Of a stretch of 64,000 bases of DNA, positions 32,237 through 43,315 are shown in pieces (position 1 is the first letter of the stretch; each line of letters opens with the position of its first letter). The translations under genes were made by a program, and so were the position numbers. Location of the stretch: positions 248,001 through 312,000 of the forward strand of contig JAGVSM010001257.1 of the NCBI GenBank assembly GCA_022494885.1, given 5' to 3'. The stretch comes from Micrasema longulum. Lineage: Eukaryota > Arthropoda > Insecta > Trichoptera > Brachycentridae. The notes under the pieces are model-generated. The model was not told the DNA's origin, ran no database searches, and saw nothing but the letters and a program-made list of their open reading frames with translations.

Positions 32237-33559
32237 TATGTATGTCTTTTTTGGATGATTCCGTGTAAGTTGGATTCGTTCCAACGTTTCGGCTACCATT
32301 GCAGGAGCCATATTCAAGGTAAACTGTATGTTTTTTTTATGAAAAATTGTGTTTATTTTCTAGTGATTTCTGTATTGTTTAGTGCCGGAAACCATGTCGA
32401 GTTGAATTTTAGCCCATCGGCGTCGTCTTTGTTTTTGTTATTTGCGTGTTTGAGTAATTCAATAAATAGCCTCTTTTATTATTTGTACCTACTGCCTACT
32501 GCTGACTGCGACACGGTGCAAATTACTAGTAGTACACAACCACATTTTTTATTTTTAAAAGCATACAGTTTGCTTTGAAGATGGCTCCTGCAATTGTAAT
32601 TTTTAGTGTTTCATCTATATGGTAAAAAAATAAATCTTTTGATTTATTTAATTCTTCTCCTGTTATAATTAAATAAAAAATCAATTCATGTACAACGTAA
32701 TTAGTATCCAGCAAAAATAATGTTAAAATCAGTCACTTCTACATATGTATATACTTCATGCTTTAAATATAGGTCAATGTTCTTTTTTGTGTGTGTTCAT
32801 ATATGTGCATGTTTATTTGTGTATGTGGGTGTGAATTGAATTGCACACTTCAATAGCTTTTATTGTTGCACATATTTTACAAGCATATCTCTTTCCTTTT
32901 TAATTTTTAACATAAAAAAATGTATACTTTATGATGTTGTTTGTAAGAGGCATAACTGCAACTGTTTTTGTTTGTATTTTTAAAATTTATTTTGTAAACA
33001 ACTCTTTACTTTAAAAGCCTCCTAATCGTTTAATGAATAGAAATAAATAAAAAACAGTAAAAAAATACAACTTCTAAAAACGCCCAAACGTTTATTTACC
33101 ACGATTTTTTGTTTGTATTATTATTTTAATCACATGTTTAAATTCTTCGACTTGTTTACTGTTTTTTTTTTACAATTTGAATAACAAAATGGTACTCACG
33201 TGTTCTCATAGCAATATTTCTTGACAATATTGTAGCATTCTTCATTTACGATGATAACCTTTCCAGACAGCCGCCACCTACCGATAAATCACACAAGAAG
33301 GAAATATAACATAAATTGATATCATTTAAAATCCCACAAAATATAAAATCTCCTTTCGTTATAATTTTTTTTTTATTCCTGTAAATACCTAGGTATCATG
33401 GTTTAATAGAACAAAACACAATGCATTTCATGAAGCATAAATAGATGATCTAACCAATTTTAAAAATTACAACGATTAAAAAACAATTTTGAGAAGGGAA
33501 TATAAATTATTATTTCCAAACAAATTTATTTCTTAAAATAATTGCTAACCTTTTAACTG
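32237..33559. other. Non-coding AT-rich DNA
   Basis: The 107-codon frame 32255-32578 has hydrophobic stretches but no motif, splice signal or conserved neighbour. TG-rich simple sequence lies at 32785-32840. Confidence 0.45.
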
Positions 33560-33840
33560 TAAATACGGTCCAAATTTCCAAACACTCATGTGCTCTGTAA
33601 CCGCAGGACATGTAATCTAGATTCCATTTTCAAACTTTTATTGTTTTTTTTTTTTGTAAAATGTATTGTAGATGGGGAGGGGGCTAGATTTTTAATCGTC
33701 CGTGCGCTCTGTAACTGCTAAACGAGTTGTAATCTAGCTCCCATATAGTATTGTAATTTAACATAATTTGTAACGGGGAACTAGAATCCTAAACACCTAT
33801 GCGCTCTGTAGCTACTACACGTGTTGGGATGTTTTATTGT
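33560..33840. repeat. Degenerate tandem repeat, three units of about 100-110 bp
   Basis: The core TGCGCTCTGTAACTGCT-like word recurs near 33591, 33704 and 33801. Each is followed by a GTTGTAATCTAG- or GTGTTGGG-like word and an AATCTAGCTCCCAT-like word. The units are well diverged. Confidence 0.55.
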
Positions 33841-34203
33841 ATGGCGTCTTTGGGGCGATTTTCATAAATATGGCGCGAAAAAATATCGATAATAAACACC
33901 CATATTGTTCTTTTAATTTTTAGATTTTTGTGATGTAAAAAAGTCAGCATACAATTTCGGAAGCTAATTAAAATAAAATTTAGTTGACGTGTTAAGAAAA
34001 TATACTTTATATTATTTATTTGGTATCATTGTTATTTCAGCAATTTTTTACTCCACTTTTGTTTTAAATCTTTACCTAGGAAATTTCCATGTTTTCATGG
34101 ATCGAATAAAAAAAAATCATATTTTTTTATATAGAGATCGTTCTTAACAAACATTTTTTATTGTTTATTCATTTTTATTTTCAAAGAATTATTAAAGAAA
34201 TTT
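33841..34203. other. Non-coding AT-rich DNA
   Basis: Nothing recognised. Confidence 0.5.
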
Positions 34204-34351
34204 TAGCGTTCTTATAATTTTCCTAAATATTTCAATTTTGGATCAAAGAGTTGTAAATTACTCTCTATTTGAAAATGCAAATCAAGTTGGGGTAGAGTGG
34301 GGTTCGAACCTCAGACCTCTGATCCGTGAGTCCGCAACACTAGCCACGGGA
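34204..34351 (-). mobile_element. SINE-2 copy, reverse
   Basis: TTGGGGTAGAGTGGGGTTCG, AACCTCAGACCTCTGATCCG, TGAGTCCGCAACACTAGCCA and CGGGACCACAAC. On the minus strand this is a tRNA-like head with B box GGTTCGAACCCC. The rest (AGCGTTCTTATAATT, GAGTTGTAAATTACTC) matches 61403-61500. The + strand frame 34238-34438 is a by-product. Confidence 0.8.
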
Positions 34352-34914
34352 CCACAACGGTATTTTATTAACTTGAAAAAGAAACATCTCAAATTAAATA
34401 AAAATATATCTTTTCAAATACAAAGCCCTTCAAAATAAGGTTTCGAATATCTGGGTATTTTTGAGCTAAGGGCCCGTTACATTTGAGAGGTGGCTTCAAA
34501 TATAATAAAAAATAAAAAGTTATTAAAATACTTAAACTCTAATTCAGTTATATAAAAGAAAATAATATTTTATAAGTGTTTTGTTTACAAGATATTTTTT
34601 AGAATATAGGCATGGAATTTCCAATACATCAATATTTGTTATAAAAAGCTCGGGTTACATCCCCTCTGATTTATTACAGAGAAGAAATAGGATTTTTGTA
34701 AGAATATGTAGATTGAATATGTGTATGAATATGTAGATAAGATAAATGCTTTAAGTATATTTTATTAATAGGTATATTAACTTTTATTTATGCAACTGGT
34801 CTTTTATCAAGAATATTATGCGTACTTACAAATCATTGATAATAGATACTGGATTTAACTCTACTGAGAAGTTTATCAAGATAGACAGATTTTAAGGTTT
34901 TGACTTTATAGGAC
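34352..34914. other. Non-coding AT-rich DNA
   Basis: Nothing recognised. Confidence 0.5.
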
Positions 34915-35145
34915 GAGTGTTTTCGACTCGATACTGCTTTCAGATAAAATTCCTGAAAAAGAAAATCCATTAGAGATAAGTCTGCCTCTTAGTATAGTGG
35001 TTGGTGCGTTCACCTGTTATGTTTGAGGTCCTATGTTCGATTCCTTGCAGGGTGAACATGAAATATTAGTTATAAACGTGGAATTTCTGGACTGAAACCT
35101 GGAGCGTAAGATTGATCGCCTTATCTTCTATATAACGAAAATTCC
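34915..35145 (+). mobile_element. SINE-1, long form, 3' truncated
   Basis: 5' extension TTTCGACTCGATACTGCTTT and CCTGAAAAAGAAAATCC; head AAGTCTGCCTCTTAGTATAG, TGGTTGGTGCGTTCACC and GTTCGATTCCTTGCAGGGTG; body CTGGACTGAAACCTGGAGCG and AAGATTGATCGCCTTATC. The GATGAT end is absent. Confidence 0.75.
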
Positions 35146-36324
35146 CTACAAAACTGTAACCTTTGAATTAAGGCATTAAAGCACCAGTAGCAACATTATC
35201 TGAACGTTAAATGAGAGAGAGGGGAGGAAAGTAAAGTTGGAGCTATACAATGTCTTCTCCCTTCTATGTACTTTTTATTAAATATTTTTATTTTTCTAAA
35301 TTTATTTTTTCTAGAATTTAATAATTTTTTCCCTTCTCCTGCATTCTTAATAAATTAATGTTAAATCTGTAATAAGTTTTAGTATTTTTAATCGTTCCTT
35401 TGTACCTTGTATTTATATAAAGACTGTATGATTTCCTTAATAAATAAATAATCAGTCTTATTCTTCAGGTATCAATCCAGTGTAATAAATAAAACAAATG
35501 TTCATAAAAAAAACCGCTTTGTATATTTATATATTTATATGTAAATATACCTAACTTCTTAATTATTTTGTCCATAGATTACAAGAAAATATTTTAACAC
35601 GGTTAAATATAATGCTCAGCTTTGATAAAACCGTTCGGTAAACATATAAATATCTGTATAACAAACCCATTAGCGCGGTACTGACTGAATTTATCTACTG
35701 ATAATGATTTAGATAAAAGTTTTACGTAAGGATGTTCCCCTTTTGTTTCACGAGTTTTATTTTGGAAGTAAAATCACTAAATAAAGGTATTCAATAACTC
35801 GATCCACGAACGAAATGTAACTCGTAATCTTATTCAGAAAAAAACACAAATAATTTATCCAAAATGGGTGAAATTCCCCCTGTAAAAATCCTCAGGGGAA
35901 ATGTGTCTACATTAGCGTAACACAATATGGATAAATCGATTTTTCTATTTTTCACAAACCCGTTGAAATTTTACTAGGCAATCTTTAAGATACAGCCCTC
36001 TTTTAGTAAAAACAAAAATATTTTTGATAACTGATATCTTACGTATTTTGATAAAATTACTTTCTGACTTCAAAGGATTCTTTCTAACTAAATGCTTTAA
36101 GAAAATGTTTTACGGTTAATTAACATGTTCAAAGTTGTAGGTAGTAATGTAAAAATAAATATTCTGCGTTTGATTTTACGATAAAAAAAATTCCTAGCCG
36201 TGTGTAATAATTTTAAAAATATAAAATACATTTAGAAAGTAGTTTTACTTCTAAACAAAAAACTTTTTTTAAGTATGAAGCGCTAATTCTGTGGAACATT
36301 ATTATTCAATATATTATAAAATGA
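35146..36324. other. Non-coding AT-rich DNA
   Basis: 35215-35452 is pyrimidine-rich and ends CTTAATAAATAAATAA, so it may be a LINE 3' UTR. The rest shows nothing. Confidence 0.4.
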
Positions 36325-36458
36325 AATTTGTTTTTTTTGTACCGCTTTATTTTTTTATGATTTAATGAAAAACTAGTTTCAGCAAAAACACCATTCCTTC
36401 TTCAGAGTTAATAACAAACTAACATAACATATATAAAATATACACAGTGAGGAGAGAA
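36325..36458. mobile_element. Family N element, truncated arm
   Basis: Aligns with one arm and the centre of 37116-37404 read in reverse: CCGCTTTATTTTTTTATGAT, AACTAGTTTCAGCAAAAACA, TTCTTCAGAGTTAATAACAA and ACACAGTGAGG. The second arm is missing. Confidence 0.65.
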
Positions 36459-37115
36459 AAACGGTAAAACGGTTTTTCGAAATTTTGCAGAACATATTTA
36501 TAAAAATGTTTTTATTTTATATTTTATTAACATAAACGGTAAAATTGCCCTTTACAAAACTTATAAACATGTTTCGTTGAGTTATTAAAAAAAAAACATA
36601 CATTACTTTACATCCAAGATTTAGAAATAAAAATGAAACCAAAAAGATATATAACACGTTCATTAGAACTATTAAACAACATAAAATAAATGTAAAAATC
36701 AAATAATAAAATATTTAAAGAAATTATTTAACAAGAAAACCACAAAGGACTGTTTCATATAACAGTTGTACTAAGGTTTAATTACCATTGACTATCTTTG
36801 AAAAAGTTCAATAGGTGTGATGTATAAGAACAATATCCTACACTAAATATATCCGATAAGTGGAAATAACTATTGCCGAGTTCCTGGAGTTTATTAACAC
36901 TCATTTAATGAAGATGGTATTGAAACGAAAAAGGAAGTACACTTAACAGCTTAGAAATATATTAAAAATTTAAAAGGCTGTTAATAACAATTGGAATATT
37001 ATTAATAATCAAATAAATTTAAGCAATAGTCCTATTTTGAATATGTTCCCTCCCCCTTAATACACACATAAACCTCCAGTTTCTACCCCCTATTTTCTCC
37101 CTTAGTCACACCCAC
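36459..37115. other. Non-coding AT-rich DNA
   Basis: Nothing recognised. Confidence 0.5.
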
Positions 37116-37404
37116 TCGATTTTTTGCTTTATATATTTAAATGAAATATTTTTATTTATTTTGTGCCGCTTTATTTTTGTATAATTTAATAACCAACTCG
37201 TTTCGGTAAAAAACACCGTGGCTTGAGGTTTACACATTTACCCTCACTGTGTAAATTTAATTTATATTATGTTACTTTGTAATTAACTCAGAAGAAGCCA
37301 CGGTGTTTTTTACCGAAACGAGTTGGTTATTAAATTATACAAAAATAAAGCGGCACAAAATAAATAAAAAATATTTCATTTAAATATATAAAGCAAAAAA
37401 TCGA
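37116..37404. mobile_element. Family N fold-back element with 109-bp arms
   Basis: Left arm 37116-37224 and right arm 37295-37404 are near-perfect inverted copies. For example CAACTCGTTTCGGTAAAAAA and CACCGTGGCTT pair with AAGCCACGGTGTTTTTTACC and GAAACGAGTTG. The 70-bp centre holds ACCCTCACTGTGTAAATTTA. No coding content. Confidence 0.9.
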
Positions 37405-38243
37405 ATTTTATAAAATGCTTGTAATTCAAATAGTAAATTCACAATATAATATTGGTTCAGTCAACATAGATCATCAATAATCATGTGTTGTCTTGCCGTA
37501 AAATTATTTCAAGTAGATAAGGTACTTGGTACATATTCATGGAGCAGGGGCGTGCAGTGACTTTTCAAATGGATAAATTATGTCGATATTACGCATCTTC
37601 GATTGTTATGTGTCAAAACTGCGATACATTCCATCTAATCGTAGTTAAACTAAAGTAGCATTTTCACCGATAAAATATAAAAGAAAATAATTGCCTTTTT
37701 TACTTACGAAATCATTTCACTGAATGAAGAATGTAAATACGAATGGTTAAGAAAAAAATGAAGTGATAGAGATGATATGTATTTTGGGATTAAACAAAAC
37801 TCAAAGAAACGTCTAAACTAACACAGAAGACTAAGAGCTGTACATTTTGACGACAAAATGAGCGAGTCCATTGGCGGTGCACGGCGCAGGGAGGGAGGAA
37901 GGAAAGAAGGAGGAAGACACGCCCGAGTCCACTATTAGGAAGCTAATTATGAGTAAATGGTTAGAGTAAATAGATTCTTAAAATTATCTAAAAATTAAAT
38001 TAAATCATTTTGTCATGAAGGTTAAAATTGTAGCCTCGAAGCATACGTTTTTGAAAATATGCAGAGTATTTAAAAAGTTTATGTTTTTGTGTATTTGAAA
38101 GAGAGATAAACCACCCCGAAATAGAGAAATAAATTAATATAATAAATACATAAGTAGGTGGTCATATTTTATTGTTTTGCACTGGCACACACAATCAGAG
38201 AAGTTTATTAGGTACTACACAAATGTAGTAGAATATAGGAATT
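37405..38243. other. Non-coding DNA, possible short element 37549-37895
   Basis: CAGGGGCGTGCAGTGAC near 37549 and GGTGCACGGCGCAGG near 37876 are weakly inverted to each other. Not enough to define an element. A purine-rich GGAGG tract lies at 37890-37915. Confidence 0.3.
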
Positions 38244-38788
38244 CAACAATATTTTGAGTTTGTCCAAATTTTTGTAGCATGGACTGGATTCAACTCCCTG
38301 GGGAGCCGTTAATATTAACATATTACAACAGAGATGAAGAATATTTTAGAGAGTATTCTATATTACCTTCTCTAAAACGTTCTTCATCTCTGTTTTAATA
38401 TGTTTACATTAACAGCTCCCCAGGTAGTTGAATCCAGTCTTCTGCAAACTCAAAATATTGTTGATAAATCCACCTGGTCCATGAAGTACAGTAAATGAAA
38501 AAATAAGATTTTCAGGCGTTGCCTAGTATGTAGGTGAAATAATTCAATTAGATGAATCTCACCCGCATAAATAAAGATTTCAGCTCTTTAACTTCACAAA
38601 CATCAACATATGAAAGAATTAAAGGAATATAGATGTTCAAATATGGGCAGAATGGTGAATATTACCGTAATATATACAGTGTGTAAAGTGGCCACTTAAA
38701 CCAGGCAATGACAGGTCATAAGCCCTGTAGATGCCTAGACTTCTAGATTACCTTCTCTAAAATATTTTTCATCTGTGTTGTAATATGT
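38244..38788 (-). mobile_element. Family M element, most complete copy
   Basis: 38246-38465 is a fold-back: TCAACAATATTTTGAGTTTG, CTGGATTCAACTCCCTGGGG and ACAGAGATGAAGAATATTTT pair with their inverted copies after a centre at about 38360. It continues without a break into the reversed internal region: ATAAATCCACCTGGTCCATG, GGCGTTGCCTAGTATGTAGG, GAATCTCACCCGCATAAATA, GGGCAGAATGGTGAATATTA, CAATGACAGGTCATAAGCCC and ATGCCTAGACTTC. It ends TCATCTGTGTTGTAATATGT. No coding sequence. Confidence 0.8.
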
Positions 38789-38812
38789 TAATATTGGAAT
38801 TGTCGTCTGGGT

Positions 38813-39409
38813 ACTAATAACACTAACACGCAAATCCCACTTTACTCAAATGCTTTCAGGTCATGGTGCTTTTCGAAAATATCTTCATAGATTTAAAAAA
38901 AAGAGAAAACGATTGCTGCCATTGCGATGGACTCAGCTCTCAGGACGTCCTCCATATATTACTAGATTGTTCTATGTTTGACGCCGAGAGGTTAAACTGC
39001 ATACAAATGTGCGCACAATAAAGCCAAATTATCGAAAACCCAGAGGAAGTTATAAAAAATGAAGCCACTGCCGAAAAATACATCGACTTTCTAAAGGCCA
39101 TAGTTACAAAAATGAAAAAAACTAATGAAGGAATTGACTCAGACCCGTGAAAACTAACTATTGTGCAAAATATACATACCAGGAAAAAAGCTTTGTATGC
39201 ATAAGCAAAGCAATGAATAACGGGAACAAGAGGGAAAAAAATTTTTTAAAAAAAAACCCCACTGTACACACAATAGAAGTGCTGATAGGACCCACGCTGT
39301 TTCCAAAATTATAATCCGTGTACGTTTGTGATGACTTCTAATAGCATAGGTCCTATCAGCTATTATGATGAAGGTAGACAATATGAATTTGCGTGTTACT
39401 GAAATTAGT
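38813..39409. mobile_element. 597-bp segment with 23-bp inverted ends around an R1-like LINE tail
   Basis: ACTAATAACACTAACACGCA at the left and TGCGTGTTACTGAAATTAGT at the right are inverted copies (20 of 23 positions match over 38813-38835 and 39387-39409). Inside are the LINE tail 38844-39150 and a small 12-bp hairpin pair GCTGATAGGACC (39281) and GGTCCTATCAGC (39349). Confidence 0.5.
38844..39150 (+). pseudogene. R1-like LINE ORF2 C-terminus
   Basis: Reads TQMLSGHGAFRKYLHRFKKK, then after a one-base frame change NDCCHCDGLSSQDVLHILLD followed by CSMFDAERL. After a stop it reads SQIIENPEEVIKNEATAEKY and IDFLKAIVTKMKK. The T..LTGHG.F..YL.RF block plus the CC.C...DV.H.L..C zinc-knuckle-like motif is characteristic of R1/Jockey-group LINE C-termini. 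One frameshift and one internal stop make it dead. Confidence 0.75.
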
Positions 39410-39477
39410 GTCCTAACGAAACGATAGAAAAGTCGGTAAGTCTTTTAATGCAAATATTTACTAACATTTATTGAACA

Positions 39478-39675
39478 TTACCGTAATTAAATTGACCCTA
39501 TTTTGCGTACGATAAGACGCATCGGACCACAGACGCTCCCCAAAATATATGGATCAATTTTTAGAAAAAAAAATGTCAAGGATGATAAGACGCATCGGCC
39601 CATATGCCGCGCCCCAAATTTTGGTTGAATTTCGAGAACAAAAAAGTGCGTCTTATGATCCGAAAAATACGGTAA
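39478..39675. mobile_element. Element O: short inverted-repeat element with internal duplication
   Basis: The ends TTACCGTAA and TACGGTAA are inverted. The interior has two diverged direct units: GATAAGACGCATCGGACCAC, then CCCCAAAATATATGG; and GATAAGACGCATCGGCCCAT, then CCCCAAATTTTGG (starts about 39510 and 39582). The right end, GCGTCTTATGATCCGAAAAA plus TACGGTAA, resembles ends of widespread DNA elements. The frame 39549-39845 starts inside it. Confidence 0.6.
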
Positions 39676-40646
39676 TCTTCTTAAGCTTTATGTTATCACT
39701 AGCACGACTCTGTTATGTCTGTTTTTTTAAGCAGCAAAAAATTGACAAATTATGTTTTGGGTTGAGTTATATGCTAACCAGTTTTTACTGTCGTTTTGTA
39801 TTCATTCAAGATACCGAAACTATGCATTATTTAGTACAAAAATAATAGTGTCTATTTAATATTATACTCACGAAAATCAACTTGATAATATTAATAGTTA
39901 TAAATCAAAGTTCAGCATCTAAATGTCATTCCTTTCTCACATGTCTGTTTGATAGTTTGTAAGGCGATATGTTCTAGTACTCACTAGTATGTATCATATT
40001 TTGTATCAATAATATAGGCAGATGTATGTACATAAGTACATATCTATGAACACATAGAATCACTGGGTTCTATATTACATTCTTTAGTGAACCGCTAAAT
40101 AATATATTGTGTATCCAAAGGTTTAACCGAAAGAGTGTTTTTTAAGCGTGATACAATTAAATAAAACATTTTTTTGGAATGTGTTTGATATATCTACGAC
40201 AAAAAATGTAACACAGCAGTTAGGAGTAACTTTTTTAAATCGAGGTGTCAAAATTCTGAAAAAAACCTAGCTTGATTCGGGTGCCCCGTCACATCTAGGA
40301 ATATTTAAATAAATTGCAGCTATTTCATCGAGGTGCCAAAACGCGATATCAAATCTGATTTTAAGACAACGTCCTTCCCTAAATAATATTTTATAATATA
40401 TATATAATACACCCCAAAGAGTTGGTTGGTTTGGTAGGGTACTAGAATTGGAATTCAAATTGCAGCGTGATGAAGTCTTTGTCATTTTACTTTAAAAATT
40501 CGAATTTTTCACTTGAGTTTAATAAAAAAATGCCTTTTGCGTGTTTTTAAGATACATGTATTTTATCTATCATCGGGGATCTAAATAAAGTACTTAAGAA
40601 TGCTAAAAAAAGTTTAAACAAATACCTATATGTAAAAAAAAATGTT
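39676..40646. other. Non-coding DNA
   Basis: Nothing recognised. A short palindromic TATGTACATAAGTACATA lies at about 40025. Confidence 0.5.
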
Positions 40647-40889
40647 ATCGGCCTCGTGGTGTAAGGGCCAGCGCGTTTGACTACCATGCGAGAGGTCTCG
40701 GGTTCGATTACCGACATGGCTGATCCGAAATATTTATTGAAAAGGGTGTTTTTACACTAGAATATTTTATAGTTCCTGGACTGGTACCTAAAGCGTAAGA
40801 CTGATCATGATCAAGATACGCTGCGATTGGTGTACCGATATAGTGCCCTATGCACCATTAGGTGCAGAAAGGTAATGATGATGATGATA
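40647..40889 (+). mobile_element. SINE-1, short form, full length
   Basis: ATCGGCCTCGTGGTGTAAGG and CCAGCGCGTTTGACTACCAT, B box GGGTTCGATTACC; body GGACTGGTACCTAAAGCGTA; end ATTAGGTGCAGAAAGGTAAT plus GATGATGATGAT. A short deletion removes the CATCTTACCTCTATG part. Confidence 0.85.
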
Positions 40890-41205
40890 TGTCTTTAGCG
40901 AAAAATAAATTCGGTATTTGTGGTCTATTTTTTCAAACTTTAGCCCCTTAGCACTGTATTTTGCTTTAGCCCCTTAGAACTTTTTTTCCTTTTTGTTTTT
41001 CGATAATCCGAAAATCGTTATTTTTAATATTGAACTATTCAATCTTTGACTAGAAATTTTTAGGAAATATATATTTATTGTTAAATGTTAATGCAGGAGA
41101 ATAAACATATATTGTAAGAACACGCGTTTCATGAATTTCGTTTATAATTTATCAGTTGAGACTCAGCGTTCATTAAAAATAATCGTCAAATAATTTCTAC
41201 ATTAT
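40890..41205. other. Non-coding AT-rich DNA
   Basis: A duplicated TTAGCCCCTTAG word lies at about 40942-40976. Otherwise nothing. Confidence 0.5.
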
Positions 41206-41612
41206 AATGAGGAAGTTCAACGGGTTTTAAAAAAAAAATAATAGGGTATTAAACTAAGCCAATTTAAAAAAATGTATCGTATTATCAGCGCTATAATTTA
41301 TTAAAGTTTTGTATTTCTGAAATTACTCCGCGTGTGACGTCTCAAGTTCTTATCCACTTCTTCTCGGTCAGTTCTGCAGATTGGTCCGTTGACGGTAAGT
41401 AAACCAGAAATCTTCCACAACTCTCTTATCATTGTTTGATTCATATGAACTAGTGACGTCGTTCCAAGTATCGTAAAATAGTAAATATTTAAAAATATTT
41501 TTATCGTTAATTTTCAAGAAACTTTTCCGTATAATTTCATGCTCTAATTTTTACCGCATGTAAGTAAATATTTTTTGTATCCAATTTCCCGTAAGGCTAA
41601 AGTTCCCCATTG
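41206..41612. mobile_element. Family A inverted-repeat element, copy 2
   Basis: TAATGAGGAAGTTCAACGGG at the left and GGCTAAAGTTCCCCATTG at the right. It aligns with copy 1 along its whole length (TTATCAGCGCTATAA, TAAACCAGAAATCTTCCACA, GAACTAGTGACGTCGTT). Confidence 0.8.
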
Positions 41613-42112
41613 ATTGATTTTATATTCGTAGGAATTAATTCAGGCTTATGAGGGTTAAGTGAAAACATAATTAAGCAAAAATTGCTGATATTAGCTATCT
41701 GACTTATTATGAACATTAATTCTTTACAGTGTTTTGAATACCCACTGATATGTACATATTATATTACTATGAATCGTAAATACAAGATCCATAAAATTTA
41801 GATATGTATAATAAAAAATCTTTAATAGTCAAATCATAAAAAATCGATATCAGATGTTTGTTTACCATCTTAAGTATGAAATATATTAAAAAAATCAATA
41901 AATAATATACTCGCACCTAATATGGGCATAACGCTGTGTAGATTCTAGATACTTACCTGTCAAAGATAATATTTCATATTCAAGTATCTCCGGTATAGAG
42001 GTAAATTTTTTATTAGCATACACATTTGTCAAAGCGAAAAAAAACATCAACCAATGTCGTGAAAGTAATAAATTATATCACCATACAGCATTAATCCTAG
42101 CATGAAGCTGAT
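41613..42112. other. Non-coding AT-rich DNA
   Basis: Nothing recognised. Confidence 0.5.
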
Positions 42113-42193
42113 ATAAGTCCGCCACGTAGTGCAGTGATTGGCGCTTTAGCCAACCATGTTTGAGGTCCCAGGTTCGATTCTGGCAGTGCCAAA
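42113..42193 (+). mobile_element. SINE-1 tRNA-like head
   Basis: AAGTCCGCCACGTAGTGCAG, then CCAACCATGTTTGAGGTCCC and B box AGGTTCGATTCTGG. The body is lost at its junction with the following family M copy. Confidence 0.7.
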
Positions 42194-42198
42194 GTGGA

Positions 42199-42362
42199 AT
42201 AATCTTAATTTATTGCAACAGAGAGAGAAGACATTTTCGAGAAGGGAATATGGAAGTCTAATCATTTACAGGGCTTTTGACCTGTCATTGGCTGGTTTAA
42301 AGTCTACCGGCGGAAGGGTTGAGGAAATGTATATGTTTACACATTGGCAAAACGGTTAATGT
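42199..42362 (+). mobile_element. Family M element, partial copy
   Basis: TTGCAACAGAGAGAGAAGAC, GGGAATATGGAAGTCTAATC, TGACCTGTCATTGGCTGGTT, then a degraded remainder. The frame 42156-42359 spans this and the SINE head. Confidence 0.65.
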
Positions 42363-42420
42363 GACACAAAGTAAAACTAGTTTTGCACACATTTTTTTGT
42401 CAAAACATGTTCAATTACAG

Positions 42421-42600
42421 GTTACCGACGAAGATTCTTAATTTTCTTACAAATATACACCTTTTCGTGTATATGTATCGATTTTACTTTATACCGTCTT
42501 GATATGTACCGGTGAAGATAGCGTTTGCAATCGCGATTATGATGGAAAGCTAAGTACGCCATATCTTCACCATGACGGTATAGTAGATATATTCCCTCGA
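42421..42600. repeat. Repeat J
   Basis: The first part resembles 25261-25322. The second (TACCGTCTTGATATGTACCG and GTGAAGATAGCGTTTGCAAT at 42492-42536) recurs at 43829-43873. An internal inverted pair, GTGAAGATA..., and CATATCTTCAC with GACGGTATA lies at 42511-42582. Type unknown. Confidence 0.5.
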
Positions 42601-43084
42601 GCAATTACGAAGATACACAACCGACCCCCTACCTTCAAGTTTTGGGTAGGTGCATCCATAGATATGTAACAAGGGAAGCGTACTTCACGGTACACATATA
42701 AAAACATAATTTATACTACAGTTTATTTTAAGATGTATTTTTCTAAAGTGTATTTTTTTTATTATATTTCTATGTAAATAATATATGTATGGAAAAAATA
42801 AACATATATATATATATATTTTTTAAATACGCACCAAAGTGACTTAGCTTCATTATGATGTCAAAGTTAAAGACAAATTCTTCCGAGCGATTACGAAGGT
42901 ATACTACCAACCCGCATTAAAAGTGACAAAGATTTTGTTCCACCGAGCGATTTTTCCTTTAATCACGATTTATTTAATTTTTTTATTAATTTAGTTGGCA
43001 CCTTTTTTCTTAAAAGCCTAACAAAAATACGAGGGAGAAATATGTAAATTTGAAAGTAGAATTGAATTTCGACATAGCTGTCAA
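42601..43084. other. Non-coding AT-rich DNA
   Basis: ATATATATATATAT at about 42806-42819. Otherwise nothing. Confidence 0.5.
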
Positions 43085-43315
43085 TTTACAATGCGAATGT
43101 TGATGGATGCAGAAATAGAGGAAGACCGAGAAAGACATGGCATGACCAAATCCAACAAATACTTAAAGATGGACATGTCAAATGTCGGAATAATCGGCGC
43201 GCGTGCATGAGAAGATGTATGAATGTAGAGGAAGCGAGATCTGTATGCAAAGATAGAGTGTTGTGGCGTTCTATCCTCTCTGCCTACCCTTACGGGGAAA
43301 CGGTGTGGTGGTTTG
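43085..43315 (+). pseudogene. RTE-like LINE C-terminal tail, best copy
   Basis: Reads NRGRPRKTWHDQIQQILKDG, then HVKCRNNRRACMRRCMNVEE, ARSVCKDRVLWRSILSAYPY and GE. This is the tail of an RTE-like LINE polyprotein. Related pieces are at 21838 (+), 22566 (-) and 46935 (-). Only the tail is present. Confidence 0.75.

Noticed and set aside
32255..32578. 107-codon + strand frame
   Set aside because: Follows repeat K, no motif, no conservation evidence.
34238..34438. 66-codon + strand frame (VGVEWGSNLRPLIRES)
   Set aside because: Translated SINE-2 head; the WGSNLRP-like string recurs wherever SINE-2 occurs.
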